Positions 6,917-14,605 of a stretch of DNA of 19,790 bases are shown piece after piece. How positions within the stretch are numbered: position 1 is the stretch's first letter; every line of letters begins with the position of its first letter. The notes under the pieces are model-generated. The model searched no databases, was not told the DNA's origin, and saw nothing but the letters and a program-made list of their open reading frames with translations. The translations under genes and the position numbers were made by a program. The DNA is taken from the NCBI GenBank assembly GCA_900540375.1, contig UQFS01000044.1, forward strand, positions 1-19,790, in the 5' to 3' direction. The DNA is from an uncultured Prevotella sp. (GTDB lineage Bacteria; Bacteroidota; Bacteroidia; Bacteroidales; Bacteroidaceae).

Positions 6917-6957
6917 GGATAATAGGATGGAACTTCTCAGCACGCATCCTATTATCC
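6917..6957 (-). promoter_or_regulatory. 13-base perfect stem-loop between glpK and glpF
   Basis: Arms 6917-6929 and 6945-6957 are perfect inverted repeats with a 15-base loop. In the minus-strand transcript the hairpin is not followed by a T-run, so it is not a standard terminator. I find no TAnnTTTG promoter in the gap. It may protect or mark a processed end between the two messages, allowing different levels of GlpK and GlpF. Confidence 0.6.
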
Positions 6958-7018
6958 TTTGTTTCTACTTCATCGTTCCATAGCAATTCCCTAATTTTAT
7001 AGTGATATTCTAATGGGA

Positions 7019-8512
7019 TCATTTCTCTGTCAGAGTTCTGCTGACAGCGTCAGCCCAACCCTTCTTAGCCTCTTCGATCTCCGGGCTGTCCTTGACAGGC
7101 TCAAAGGTACGCTCCACCTGCCACTGCTGGCGCAGCTCGTCGACATTCTCCCAGAAGCCTACTGCCAAACCTGCGAGGTAAGCAGCGCCGAGAGCCGTTG
7201 TCTCTGTGATCTTCGGGCGTACAACGTTAATGCCCAGCAAGTTGGCCTGGAACTGCATCAGCAGGTTGTTGCGTGAAGCACCGCCGTCGACCTTCAACTC
7301 TGTCAAAGGAGCATTCATATCCTTGGCCATCGCCTGTGCGATGTCGTAGGTCTGGAAGGCAATACCGTCGAGGGCTGCACGGGCGATATGGGCGCGGGTG
7401 GTACCACGGGTAATGCCGCAGATCAGGCCACGAGCGTATGGATCCCAGTAAGGAGCGGCAAGACCGGTAAGGGCTGGCACAAAGTAGACACCGCCACTGT
7501 CCGGCACGGTAGAGGCCAATTCCTCTATCTCACTGCTGCTCTTGATAAAGCCGAGGCCGTCACGTATCCATTGCACGACACTGCCACCTACATAGATGGA
7601 GCCTTCCAACGCATATTTCACCTTGTCTCCAATCTTCCACGCGACAGTGGTCAACAGATTGTTCTTAGACAAGATTGGCTTCTCACCAATATTGAGCATG
7701 ACGAAGCAACCGGTGCCGTAAGTGTTCTTGATGGAACCCGGCTCGATACACATCTGACCGAAGAGAGCTGCCTGCTGGTCACCGGCAACACCGGCGATAG
7801 GTACCTCATGGGCGAAGATGGTGGTCTTGGTATGTGCCATGACCTCTGAACTGCTCTTCACTTCCGGCATCATAGAGCGTGGAATGTCGAGGAGCTTCAG
7901 CAGGTCATCGTCCCACTGCAACGTGTTGATATTGAAAAGCATGGTACGCGATGCGTTGGTGACATCGGTGACATGGGCTGTACCACGGGTCAAACGCCAG
8001 ATGAGCCAGGAGTCCACATTACCAAAGCGCAGCTTACCCATCTCTGCACGCTTACGTGCGCCAGGTACGTTGTCAAGGATCCACTTGATCTTAGTGCCGC
8101 TGAAGTAAGCGTCGATAATCAGTCCGGTCTTCTCACGAACTTTGTCAACGAGACCCTGAGCCTTCAGCTTGTCGCAGTATTCTGCAGTACGGCGGTCCTG
8201 CCATACGATGGCATGGTAGATTGGCTCCTCGGTGTCAATATCCCAGACAATGGTGGTCTCACGCTGATTGGTAATGCCGATGGCGGCGATGTCCAAGCCG
8301 TTGATATCAATCTGAGTGATAGCCTCGGCAATCACGCTGGCCTCACTGGACCATATCTCGTTGGCGTCATGCTCCACCCATCCCGGTTTGGGGAAGTACT
8401 GTGTAAACTCTTTCTGTGCTACTGAACAGATCTGTCCATTGTGGTCGAAGACGATAGCTCTCGAGCTCGTCGTGCCCTGGTCAAGAGCCAGAATGTACTT
8501 TTTTTCGCTCAT
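7019..8512 (-). CDS. glpK: Glycerol kinase
   Basis: The enzyme phosphorylates glycerol with ATP to glycerol-3-phosphate in the cytoplasm. Its 497 residues match the usual family length of about 500. Family landmarks are ALDQGTTSSRAIVFD at the N-terminus (FGGY phosphate-1 motif; Asp11, Gln12, Gly13, Thr14), GITNQRETT, VAGDQQAALFGQ, NTYGTGCF, and DGGASRNNLLMQ near the C-terminus. The start MSEKKYILALDQG gives the standard N-terminus. It follows glpC after 68 bases with no promoter motif, so it is read from the glpA promoter. The product feeds GlpABC for catabolism and could also feed the acyltransferase encoded beyond the regulator gene. Confidence 0.98.
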   Translation of the reverse strand: MSEKKYILALDQGTTSSRAIVFDHNGQICSVAQKEFTQYFPKPGWVEHDANEIWSSEASVIAEAITQIDINGLDIAAIGITNQRETTIVWDIDTEEPIYHAIVWQDRRTAEYCDKLKAQGLVDKVREKTGLIIDAYFSGTKIKWILDNVPGARKRAEMGKLRFGNVDSWLIWRLTRGTAHVTDVTNASRTMLFNINTLQWDDDLLKLLDIPRSMMPEVKSSSEVMAHTKTTIFAHEVPIAGVAGDQQAALFGQMCIEPGSIKNTYGTGCFVMLNIGEKPILSKNNLLTTVAWKIGDKVKYALEGSIYVGGSVVQWIRDGLGFIKSSSEIEELASTVPDSGGVYFVPALTGLAAPYWDPYARGLICGITRGTTRAHIARAALDGIAFQTYDIAQAMAKDMNAPLTELKVDGGASRNNLLMQFQANLLGINVVRPKITETTALGAAYLAGLAVGFWENVDELRQQWQVERTFEPVKDSPEIEEAKKGWADAVSRTLTEK

Positions 8513-8580
8513 AGTGTTATTGGTTTAAGAGATTATATAACTTGTTTTTAATTGTTTCTAATAGGATTTGGCGTATAGCC

Positions 8581-9840
8581 TTAGCGATTCTGATTCAATG
8601 CTTTTGTCGCTTCCACATCAAGCGCGTCGGCGAGAATGGAGATCGGATTCATGACGGGATAGCCTGTCGACATCTCGATCTGCCACTTACACGTCTCGCA
8701 GTCGGTGGAGACATAGTCGGGATTGACTTCCTTGATCTGCTGGAAGAGCGGCGCACCGATCTTTTGTGAGCGCTCGTAATTCTCTTTCTTGAAGCCATAG
8801 GTACCGGCAATACCGCAACAGTGGCTGTCGAGCATCATGAAGTCAAGCCCGGGAATCATCTTCAGCAACTGGGTGCTGTAGATCGTCCAGCCCATCCGCT
8901 CCATGTGACAAGCGGTGTGATAAGCCACCTTCTTGTGATAGTCTTTGCGGAAAGCCAGCTTGATCTTACCCTCATCGATCTTCTGACAGAGGAAGCGGGT
9001 AGCCAGCATCAGACTGTCGCGAACGCCTTGGTTGTCGACCTTAAGCAAGTCTGGATACTCGTCACGCATGGTAAACGTACATGTGGAACTCGTCGTCAGC
9101 ACGGCTTCATTGCCCTCTGAGAGTGAGCGGCGCATGGCCTGAATATTATTCTCGCCCTGACGCTTGGCCTGACCGGAGAGTCCGTTGACAATCAGCGCGA
9201 CACCACAGCACTTCTCTTTCTCCAAGAGATGGACGCCATAACCGCAGGCATTCATGATCTTGACAAAGTCCTGACCCAACTTAGGATAGTTGTAGTTGAC
9301 ATAGCAACCATGGAAATAGCCGACAAAATGCTTGTAGTTCTGCTGCTCAGCCTCAGCGTGACGATGGAACCAAGTCTCGAACTTTGTACCACTGTAAGCC
9401 GGGAACTGACGATGATGATCGATCTTCATCACCTTGTCCAACACCGTTTTTGCGGGAGACAAGCCCAAGAAGAAATTGGTCAGAGGCGCTACGAGGGTAG
9501 CCATCGAACCGACGAAATCGGTATTTGCCAACATGCGGTCGCGGAGACTGGGGCTGTGCTGACTGTATTGGATTCGGGCTTCCTGGATGATGTCGCCGAC
9601 TTTGACGCCATGCGGGCAGGCTACTTCACAACGCTTACAATTGAGACAGAGCTTCAGGGTCTCGTTGAAGAAATCGGGATCCTTCATGCGGTAGCGCATC
9701 AGATCCGGTCCGGCATGCTTAGGTCCCGGGTAATTGGGCTCCACGGCAGACACCGGGCAGTAGACCGTGCAGATGCTGCACTTCAGACACTGCTCAAAGT
9801 CGTGGGCACTGAGATTATATAATTGAATCTTGTCAGACAT
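8581..9840 (-). CDS. glpC: Anaerobic glycerol-3-phosphate dehydrogenase subunit C (iron-sulfur, CCG-domain)
   Basis: This is the iron-sulfur subunit of the anaerobic dehydrogenase, which anchors the GlpAB dimer at the membrane and passes electrons to quinone. The 419 residues contain two ferredoxin-like Cys sets: C18, C21, C24, C28 and C65, C68, C71, C75, each followed by Pro, ligating two [4Fe-4S] clusters. Two CCG domains follow, with CCG at 211-213 and 341-343, earlier partner Cys at 179 and 311, and a final TDCETCKW motif. This order is the GlpC/GlpD-HdrD layout. It lies 32 bases after glpB. No transmembrane helix is obvious, so association with the membrane is probably peripheral. Confidence 0.96.
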   Translation of the reverse strand: MSDKIQLYNLSAHDFEQCLKCSICTVYCPVSAVEPNYPGPKHAGPDLMRYRMKDPDFFNETLKLCLNCKRCEVACPHGVKVGDIIQEARIQYSQHSPSLRDRMLANTDFVGSMATLVAPLTNFFLGLSPAKTVLDKVMKIDHHRQFPAYSGTKFETWFHRHAEAEQQNYKHFVGYFHGCYVNYNYPKLGQDFVKIMNACGYGVHLLEKEKCCGVALIVNGLSGQAKRQGENNIQAMRRSLSEGNEAVLTTSSTCTFTMRDEYPDLLKVDNQGVRDSLMLATRFLCQKIDEGKIKLAFRKDYHKKVAYHTACHMERMGWTIYSTQLLKMIPGLDFMMLDSHCCGIAGTYGFKKENYERSQKIGAPLFQQIKEVNPDYVSTDCETCKWQIEMSTGYPVMNPISILADALDVEATKALNQNR

Positions 9841-9872
9841 AATAGATAGCGTTTAAAGGGAAAGTGTTGCAA

Positions 9873-11102
9873 TCACAAAACAGCCAGGGCTGTCAGCAGA
9901 TCCACGCCGGTGGCATCAGCCTCGTGCTGGGGATCATTGCCGCTGAGGACGGAACCAATGGCATAGAGGTTGTCTATCGTCGTACCGTCTTTGCTGACTC
10001 GGAACTGATCATCGGCTTTCACGCCGAAGCTCTCATAGGGTTGCTTGTCAAAGAGCTTGTCTGTTGTCCAGTCTACATGGTTGGCAGCTCCGTTCAATTC
10101 CACGTCCAAACCAAAGACAGACTCGCGCACGCTGTAGTAATCCGAGGAAAGACCGCCGCCGAGGAATGAGCCTGTAGCCAGCACAAACTCATTGGCCTCC
10201 AGACGTGTGTCGGCAAGATTCTCGGTACAGATATACTTCAGACGGTTGTTCTCAAAGCCTCCTCCCCTGACCGTGTCATTGGGAAGCAGCGTGCCACCCA
10301 CCTGCTGGAAGCGGCGGCGCAACAAACTCTGAACACGTGTGCCGGGCACCGAGGGAGGGATCGTAGCCACAAAGCGAAGTGGGGTCTTTACGTTTTCTTT
10401 CAACAACTTCACCGCGTGGTCGTTGGCAATGCCGAGGATGGCAGGTAAGAGCAACAGATCGCAGTAGCGGGGAGTGATGGAGTTCAGCCGGTCGGCAACC
10501 TCTTTCACATGGCTGTCGTCATCGAGATATTTGGCAATATTCGTCGCTCTCATCTCAGAAGGACTGCGGCGTGCATTTTCCAACAACGGTGTCGTAAACG
10601 AGCGGGGCGTCACCTCAGCACCCATATCATGCAGGGCGTCGGCAAGATAAGGGACTGCGAAATCGAGAAATCCCACGATATTGACCAGTCCTATTTTCTT
10701 TCCTTTCAACTCCTCAGCACTGTCGACAGTGAACATGTCTTCCATCGTCAACCATGTAGGAAGCAATTTGCCTATCGGCGAGAGACGGAAATGATTGTGA
10801 CGAGCGTCGCCCTGCGTGCGAACGCCGGCATCGGCAAGCAACTGACGGGCTTGCGTTGCCAACTGCTCTACATTGCCAAGACGATGATAAGGATGGCTTT
10901 CGGGAAGTGCGGCAATAGCGGCCACCGGATCACTGACCGGTTGTCCCTGCTGGTAACCCAACAGATCGAAAGAGCCGGAATGGAAGTGGAGATTGCTTTC
11001 TCCAGCCGCGATGACTGCCACTCGCTTACTTTTCTGAGCCTGCGCGATGGCGCAGGTCATGCCACTCAGACCTCCACCTATTATAATAGTATCGAATTTC
11101 AT
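9873..11102 (-). CDS. glpB: Anaerobic glycerol-3-phosphate dehydrogenase subunit B (flavoprotein)
   Basis: This subunit, 409 residues, has a dinucleotide-binding N-terminus, DTIIIGGGLSGMTCAIAQAQ, with the GxGxxG-like glycines at 9-11 and 14. The next segment, HFHSGSFDLLGY, is characteristic of GlpB. Near the C-terminus, TTIDNLYAIGSVLSG and DATGVDLLTAL form the second flavin-binding edge. In relatives GlpB mediates electron transfer from the catalytic GlpA flavin to the GlpC clusters. It starts 19 bases after the glpA stop, consistent with tight co-translation. No truncation or frameshift is apparent. Confidence 0.95.
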   Translation of the reverse strand: MKFDTIIIGGGLSGMTCAIAQAQKSKRVAVIAAGESNLHFHSGSFDLLGYQQGQPVSDPVAAIAALPESHPYHRLGNVEQLATQARQLLADAGVRTQGDARHNHFRLSPIGKLLPTWLTMEDMFTVDSAEELKGKKIGLVNIVGFLDFAVPYLADALHDMGAEVTPRSFTTPLLENARRSPSEMRATNIAKYLDDDSHVKEVADRLNSITPRYCDLLLLPAILGIANDHAVKLLKENVKTPLRFVATIPPSVPGTRVQSLLRRRFQQVGGTLLPNDTVRGGGFENNRLKYICTENLADTRLEANEFVLATGSFLGGGLSSDYYSVRESVFGLDVELNGAANHVDWTTDKLFDKQPYESFGVKADDQFRVSKDGTTIDNLYAIGSVLSGNDPQHEADATGVDLLTALAVL

Positions 11103-11121
11103 AATCTACGAGAATTAGGTT

Positions 11122-12738
11122 TTAGTTCATTCCAAACAGTTCCTGATAGATCTTCAGCGTCAGCTGATTCTCTTTCAAAGCGTCGCCCCAGGCGATCGGT
11201 CTGTCACCTTTCCAGCGTTCCTGCACGAAGACGCTCAGATCCTCAAGGCCTTTCTTGGCCTCGCTATGCCCAAGCTGGCACAGCACGCTCAACGCGCGAC
11301 AAGCACAAAGCTCACCTTGACAGGTGCCCATGCCGATGCGGGTACGACGACGAAGATTGGTCAGACCATGAACATGAAGCTTGTCGATGGCGAACTTCAC
11401 CTCGCCGACACTCACCTCTTCGCACTCACAGACAAGTGCGTGGTCTTCTATCTCGTTGTAAGGAATCTCTTTCGTGAAGGTGCCATGACGCCCGATCTCA
11501 GCCATCCGGCTTGTAGACGCTGTGAGATTTCGGAAGTCTGCTTGCAGCTCACCTTTGATCTGTCCGGCACTCTCCTCGGAGCCCGGCAACGGTGTGGTGG
11601 CTGTCTCGCAAGGCTTATCAACGCCTAATTTCCTGCAGGCCAAATTGGTGGCTTGCTCTGCCATCAGACGATAGGTCATCATCTTTCCGCCCGTGACGGT
11701 GATGAATCCCTTGAGTCCGTCGCGCTGCTCGTGGTCGAGGACGATGATACCGCGACTAATGCTGCGTCCCGAAGGATCGTCGTCAGAGGCTACCAACGGT
11801 CTCACACCGGCGTAAGCGCGGAGGATGCGTGAGGTGGAAAGACTGGGAGCCAACTGCATGCCTTCCCTGATGAGCAGATCCACTTCCTCAGGTGTAGCCC
11901 GCATGTCATCGATCTGGTCGAAAGGAACACGGTCGCTGGTCGTACCAATCACGCAGACCGCATCGTCCGGAACCAATATATCGCCATTGGCAGGCTTGCG
12001 GCAACGGTTGATCACCATGTGGTTGACACGATGTCCGAAAATCAGCAGCGTGCCCTTGGCAGGGAACATGTTGATTTTGATATCAGCGAGCCGGGCCACA
12101 AGATGTCCCCAGATGCCGGCTGCATTGATGACTAATTTACAATGGATTTCGGTTTTTTCACCCGTATGATTATTGCGCAGATGCACACCTTTCATCACTC
12201 CGTTCTCTATGATGAAGCCTATGACCTCCTCATAAGTCATCACTTCTGCACCATGACGCTTGGCGTCCAAGATGTTGGCAGTGGTCAAACGGAAGGGATC
12301 AACGGAGGCGTCGGGCACACGAACAGCACCTTTCAACGCCGGATTCACGGCAGGTTCCAATCTGCGGGCTTCCTCAGGAGAAAGCACATCCGCACGGATT
12401 CCAGCCTTCTGACAAGCTTCTACAAACTTCTGTTGATACGCTAAGTCATCTTCAGGCAAGGTGATAAAGAGTCCATCGGTCTCTTCAACACAGTGACGGG
12501 CTATGCGGCGGAGTATCTGATTTTCCTGTATGCATTCCTTGGCAGACTCCTGATCGGTGACAGCATAACGGGCACCACTATGCAGAAGTCCATGGTTGCG
12601 GCCTGTGGCTCCATTGGTGAAATCGCGCTTCTCCACCAACAGCACCTTCAAACCACGCATGGCACAATCTCTTGCAGTACCTGCTCCTGTGATTCCTCCG
12701 CCAATGATGACAACATCATATAGATTATTCTCGTTCAT
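11122..12738 (-). CDS. glpA: Anaerobic glycerol-3-phosphate dehydrogenase subunit A (catalytic FAD subunit)
   Basis: This subunit oxidises glycerol-3-phosphate to dihydroxyacetone phosphate with FAD. I place the start at 12738 (MNENNLYDVV), giving 538 residues; the frame is open back to 12783, but those extra 15 residues precede the usual N-terminus. The FAD fold starts with VVIIGGGITGAGTARDCAMRG and includes GATGRNHGLLHSGARYA. A C-terminal BFD-like [2Fe-2S] domain is shown by CECEEVS and GTCQGELCACR, which separates GlpA from the aerobic enzyme GlpD. It is the first gene of the glp unit, with a long 5' region (12739-13005) holding a candidate promoter and operator-like repeats. Confidence 0.97.
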   Translation of the reverse strand: MNENNLYDVVIIGGGITGAGTARDCAMRGLKVLLVEKRDFTNGATGRNHGLLHSGARYAVTDQESAKECIQENQILRRIARHCVEETDGLFITLPEDDLAYQQKFVEACQKAGIRADVLSPEEARRLEPAVNPALKGAVRVPDASVDPFRLTTANILDAKRHGAEVMTYEEVIGFIIENGVMKGVHLRNNHTGEKTEIHCKLVINAAGIWGHLVARLADIKINMFPAKGTLLIFGHRVNHMVINRCRKPANGDILVPDDAVCVIGTTSDRVPFDQIDDMRATPEEVDLLIREGMQLAPSLSTSRILRAYAGVRPLVASDDDPSGRSISRGIIVLDHEQRDGLKGFITVTGGKMMTYRLMAEQATNLACRKLGVDKPCETATTPLPGSEESAGQIKGELQADFRNLTASTSRMAEIGRHGTFTKEIPYNEIEDHALVCECEEVSVGEVKFAIDKLHVHGLTNLRRRTRIGMGTCQGELCACRALSVLCQLGHSEAKKGLEDLSVFVQERWKGDRPIAWGDALKENQLTLKIYQELFGMN

Positions 12739-12783
12739 GTCAAAAGACCTTTTAGGTTGATATTTTTGTCTGTCGATGCACAA

Positions 12784-12949
12784 TCTTTCGTTTTTGCTTC
12801 GCTTATGAAACTATTACATCTTCAAACCGAAACAAAATTAAGAGAAAATCTCCATAGTTGTTTCTTTTATTAATTCTAATTAACATAAAAGTGCGTTTAG
12901 TGTATTCTGTCCTATCTCAAGGTTTCATTTTAAAGCACAAAACGAAACA
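12784..12949. promoter_or_regulatory. Three operator-like motifs upstream of glpA
   Basis: Related 12-base elements of form MAAAMCGAAASA occur at 12784-12795 (minus strand, AAAAACGAAAGA), 12823-12834 (plus, CAAACCGAAACA) and 12938-12949 (plus, CAAAACGAAACA). The last two share 11 of 12 bases. The middle copy overlaps the proposed -7 element, which would suit a repressor site. The DeoR/GlpR-type protein is the natural candidate binder. The region is A-rich, so chance similarity is possible. Confidence 0.3.
12833..12840 (-). promoter_or_regulatory. Candidate -7 promoter element for the glp operon
   Basis: On the minus strand the motif reads TAATTTTG, matching TAnnTTTG. Transcription would begin near 12826, leaving a leader of about 88 bases before glpA. 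No clear -33 TTTG is seen. A short palindrome, TTAATT-CT-AATTAA at 12870-12883, lies about 30-43 bases upstream, where an activator could sit. Confidence 0.45.
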
Positions 12950-13005
12950 AAAACTGAATTAAATCGCCACAAGCACACTTTCATCAAGCAGATTTTACAG
13001 TTATG

Positions 13006-13033
13006 AAAAAGGCGGAGCACGATGCTCCGCCTT
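13006..13033 (-). terminator. Intrinsic terminator after the Spy-like gene
   Basis: A perfect 11-base stem (arms 13009-13019 and 13023-13033) with a three-base loop is followed on the minus strand by TTTTT. It lies about 70 bases past the stop of the Spy-like gene and insulates the glp promoter from upstream transcription. Confidence 0.9.
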
Positions 13034-13101
13034 GATGGGACAGTTTATTGAAAATAAAAGGATCACCTATCCTCAATAAGCCGACATTTCTTTTCTGAAA
13101 A

Positions 13102-13617
13102 TTATTTATCTGTCTTCTCTGTTGTCTTATCAGTAACCTTGCTATCAGACTGGCAGCAGTTGCCCTTTGCTTGCTGGCAACACGTACCATCCTTCTGCTG
13201 TACATGGCTCATACCATGGTGCGGACGCATTTGCAGATAAGTCTTATACTGGTCTTCTGACAGGATGTCTTTCAGCTCCTTTTCATAAGTCGCACGCTGT
13301 TCGAAGCGCTGTTTCATCTCAGCTTTCTGTTCTTCAGTGGGTCCCGGACGCTGTCCGGCATTCTTGTCCTGGACAGAATCTTGTTCCTTCTGAGGACGCG
13401 GACCGCCGAATCCTGGGCGCAGGACGCTTTCGTACTTTTTGTTCAACGCCTCCACCTTCTTTTGCTGATCGTCATTCAATCCGAGTTGCTGCGTCATCAT
13501 AGTTGTCACCGTAGCCGCATCCATCTTACGGGGTTGGCGGCCGTTTGCATTCTGCGCCATGGTCACTGTCATAGCGAACAGTGCCACAAGCATCAACATC
13601 ATCTTTTTCATATTCAT
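13102..13617 (-). CDS. Secreted Spy/CpxP-like protein (DUF4890-type) with Cys/His-rich tail
   Basis: The 171-residue product begins with a signal peptide, MNMKKMMLMLVALFAMTVTMAQ, cleaved near residues 20-22. The helical, charged body carries two LTxxQ-like motifs, LNDDQ at 47-51 and LSEDQ at 119-123, the hallmark spacing of periplasmic Spy/CpxP-type chaperones and similar to Bacteroidota DUF4890 proteins. A Pro/Gly-rich segment (about 66-94) separates them. The tail is unusual: HHGMSH at 133-138, then Cys pairs at 146-147 and 154-155, then a Lys/Thr/Asp-rich end. This suggests metal binding or thiol chemistry in the envelope. It lies downstream of the DUF4252 gene in the same direction with a 152-base gap and could share its transcript. 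Starting at Met3 is equally plausible. Confidence 0.7.
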   Translation of the reverse strand: MNMKKMMLMLVALFAMTVTMAQNANGRQPRKMDAATVTTMMTQQLGLNDDQQKKVEALNKKYESVLRPGFGGPRPQKEQDSVQDKNAGQRPGPTEEQKAEMKQRFEQRATYEKELKDILSEDQYKTYLQMRPHHGMSHVQQKDGTCCQQAKGNCCQSDSKVTDKTTEKTDK

Positions 13618-13769
13618 GTGTTTTATGTTTCAAAGCAGAGCAAATTGCAATTCTCTTTGTTGCTTCTTGACTACTTTGACGCACCCGGCCAGCAAGTGTT
13701 TAACGACAAAATAGTGAAAATAAGCAAACAAAACACATCAATCTCCAACAAGCGGAAACGAGGGCACGA

Positions 13770-14243
13770 TCAGTCGCCCATCATATCCACAATAGCGCCC
13801 AGGTCTTCGGGGTTGATGTCTCCCTTGACCAGCACACCCATACAGCTACTGTCACTATACACCGACATGACAATCTCATGGATCAGCTCGTCGTCTTTCT
13901 TGATCATCACCAGCACGTCGCTGTCACCCTGTTTGGTGCGCGCATATTCCTCATAGCCTTCTTTACTCAAGGCGGCTACTTGCTCTACAAACTTCTTGCG
14001 TGTGCGCTTCTTGCAATTGCCCAAGCGGAGAACACGTGCAGACTTTACCTCTTTCAATACGGCAGCCACATTGTTATCCTTCACCTTGCTTCCTGCCAAC
14101 GACATCAACACGCCGGGCACACTGGTGTACTCTGCTTTCTTCTCACTGCGAAAGGCATCAAAGACTTTCTGAGCCTGCTGGGCACATGCAAACTGTGTGG
14201 CAAACGCCACCAGCAGCATCAATAACATCTTCTTCATCTTCAT
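13770..14243 (-). CDS. DUF4252 secreted protein
   Basis: I start the protein at 14243 (MKMKKMLLMLL), giving 157 residues; the frame extends to 14261 but adds only EEIKR-type residues before the signal, and 14237 is also possible. The signal peptide runs to about FACAQ; the Cys could alternatively be lipidated, though no good lipobox is present. The body fits DUF4252: QKVFDAFRSEKKAEYTSVPG, a VLRLGNC strand, KEGYEEYARTKQGDSDVLVMIKKDDE, then EIVMSVYSDSSCMGVLVKGDI and the closing DLGAIVDMM. In Bacteroidota this family is often next to an ECF sigma factor, but none is present here. The biochemical role is unknown. Confidence 0.8.
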   Translation of the reverse strand: MKMKKMLLMLLVAFATQFACAQQAQKVFDAFRSEKKAEYTSVPGVLMSLAGSKVKDNNVAAVLKEVKSARVLRLGNCKKRTRKKFVEQVAALSKEGYEEYARTKQGDSDVLVMIKKDDELIHEIVMSVYSDSSCMGVLVKGDINPEDLGAIVDMMGD

Positions 14244-14304
14244 TCGTTTTATTTCTTCCAAAACTTACATTTCATTGTTGAAAAAACGAGCTGTCCCCCT
14301 CTTT

Positions 14305-14362
14305 ATTGTTCATCCAAGCTATTATGATAGCCGTGATACTGTATACAAAAACCATGAACAAT
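14305..14362. repeat. Nine-base inverted repeat enclosing a smaller stem
   Basis: Arms ATTGTTCAT (14305-14313) and ATGAACAAT (14354-14362) are perfect complements around a 40-base interior. The interior has its own GCTAT/ATAGC stem and a GTATAC palindrome. It lies 60-120 bases upstream of the DUF4252 start and could be a regulatory structure. Role unknown. Confidence 0.4.
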
Positions 14363-14417
14363 CGGAAAAGCAGAGCAAACAACACATGCGAAAAGAGCTG
14401 TCAGACCGGCAGCAGGC

Positions 14418-14454
14418 AAAAAAGCAATAGGGGGAACCCGAAGATTCTCCCTAT
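14418..14454 (-). terminator. Intrinsic terminator of the SusC/SusD unit
   Basis: Ten-base arms at 14427-14436 and 14445-14454 pair with one mismatch on the minus strand, and six Ts follow shortly after the stem (complement of 14418-14423). It is about 150 bases past the SusD-like stop. It suggests that the nutrient-uptake unit contains only the two genes. Confidence 0.7.
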
Positions 14455-14605
14455 CTATTAATTAGGTATCAGTTATATCTCACAGACCTCCACCTGTCGG
14501 TCAAGCGTCTCGTCATCCCAAGACCGACCCTCTCTATACTAAGCGCAAGTAGCCCTATATATATAATATGTGTGGACAGTGAGTATAATCTGACTTTTGA
14601 TCATC

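Larger units (their letters stand above)
12739..13101. other. 363-base intergenic region: glp control region and downstream terminator
   Basis: No gene is visible. From the glpA side it holds a long leader, a candidate promoter, operator-like repeats and a small palindrome. From the other side it holds the terminator that ends the Spy-like gene transcript. The stretch 12884-12937 shows nothing I can name. Confidence 0.6.
14262..14605. other. Non-coding gap between the SusD-like and DUF4252 genes
   Basis: It contains the terminator of the SusC/SusD unit, an inverted repeat at 14305-14362, an A/T-run near 14556-14569, and a six-base inverted repeat (TCGGTC/GACCGA) near 14498-14529. No promoter motif with exact TAnnTTTG spacing faces the DUF4252 gene; TAAGTTTTG near its start has one extra base. 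No open frame here looks like a real protein. Confidence 0.55.

Noticed and set aside
10509..11477. 322-codon plus-strand frame across glpB and glpA
   Set aside because: It spans the junction of two well-supported minus-strand genes and has Arg/Ser/His-rich shadow composition.
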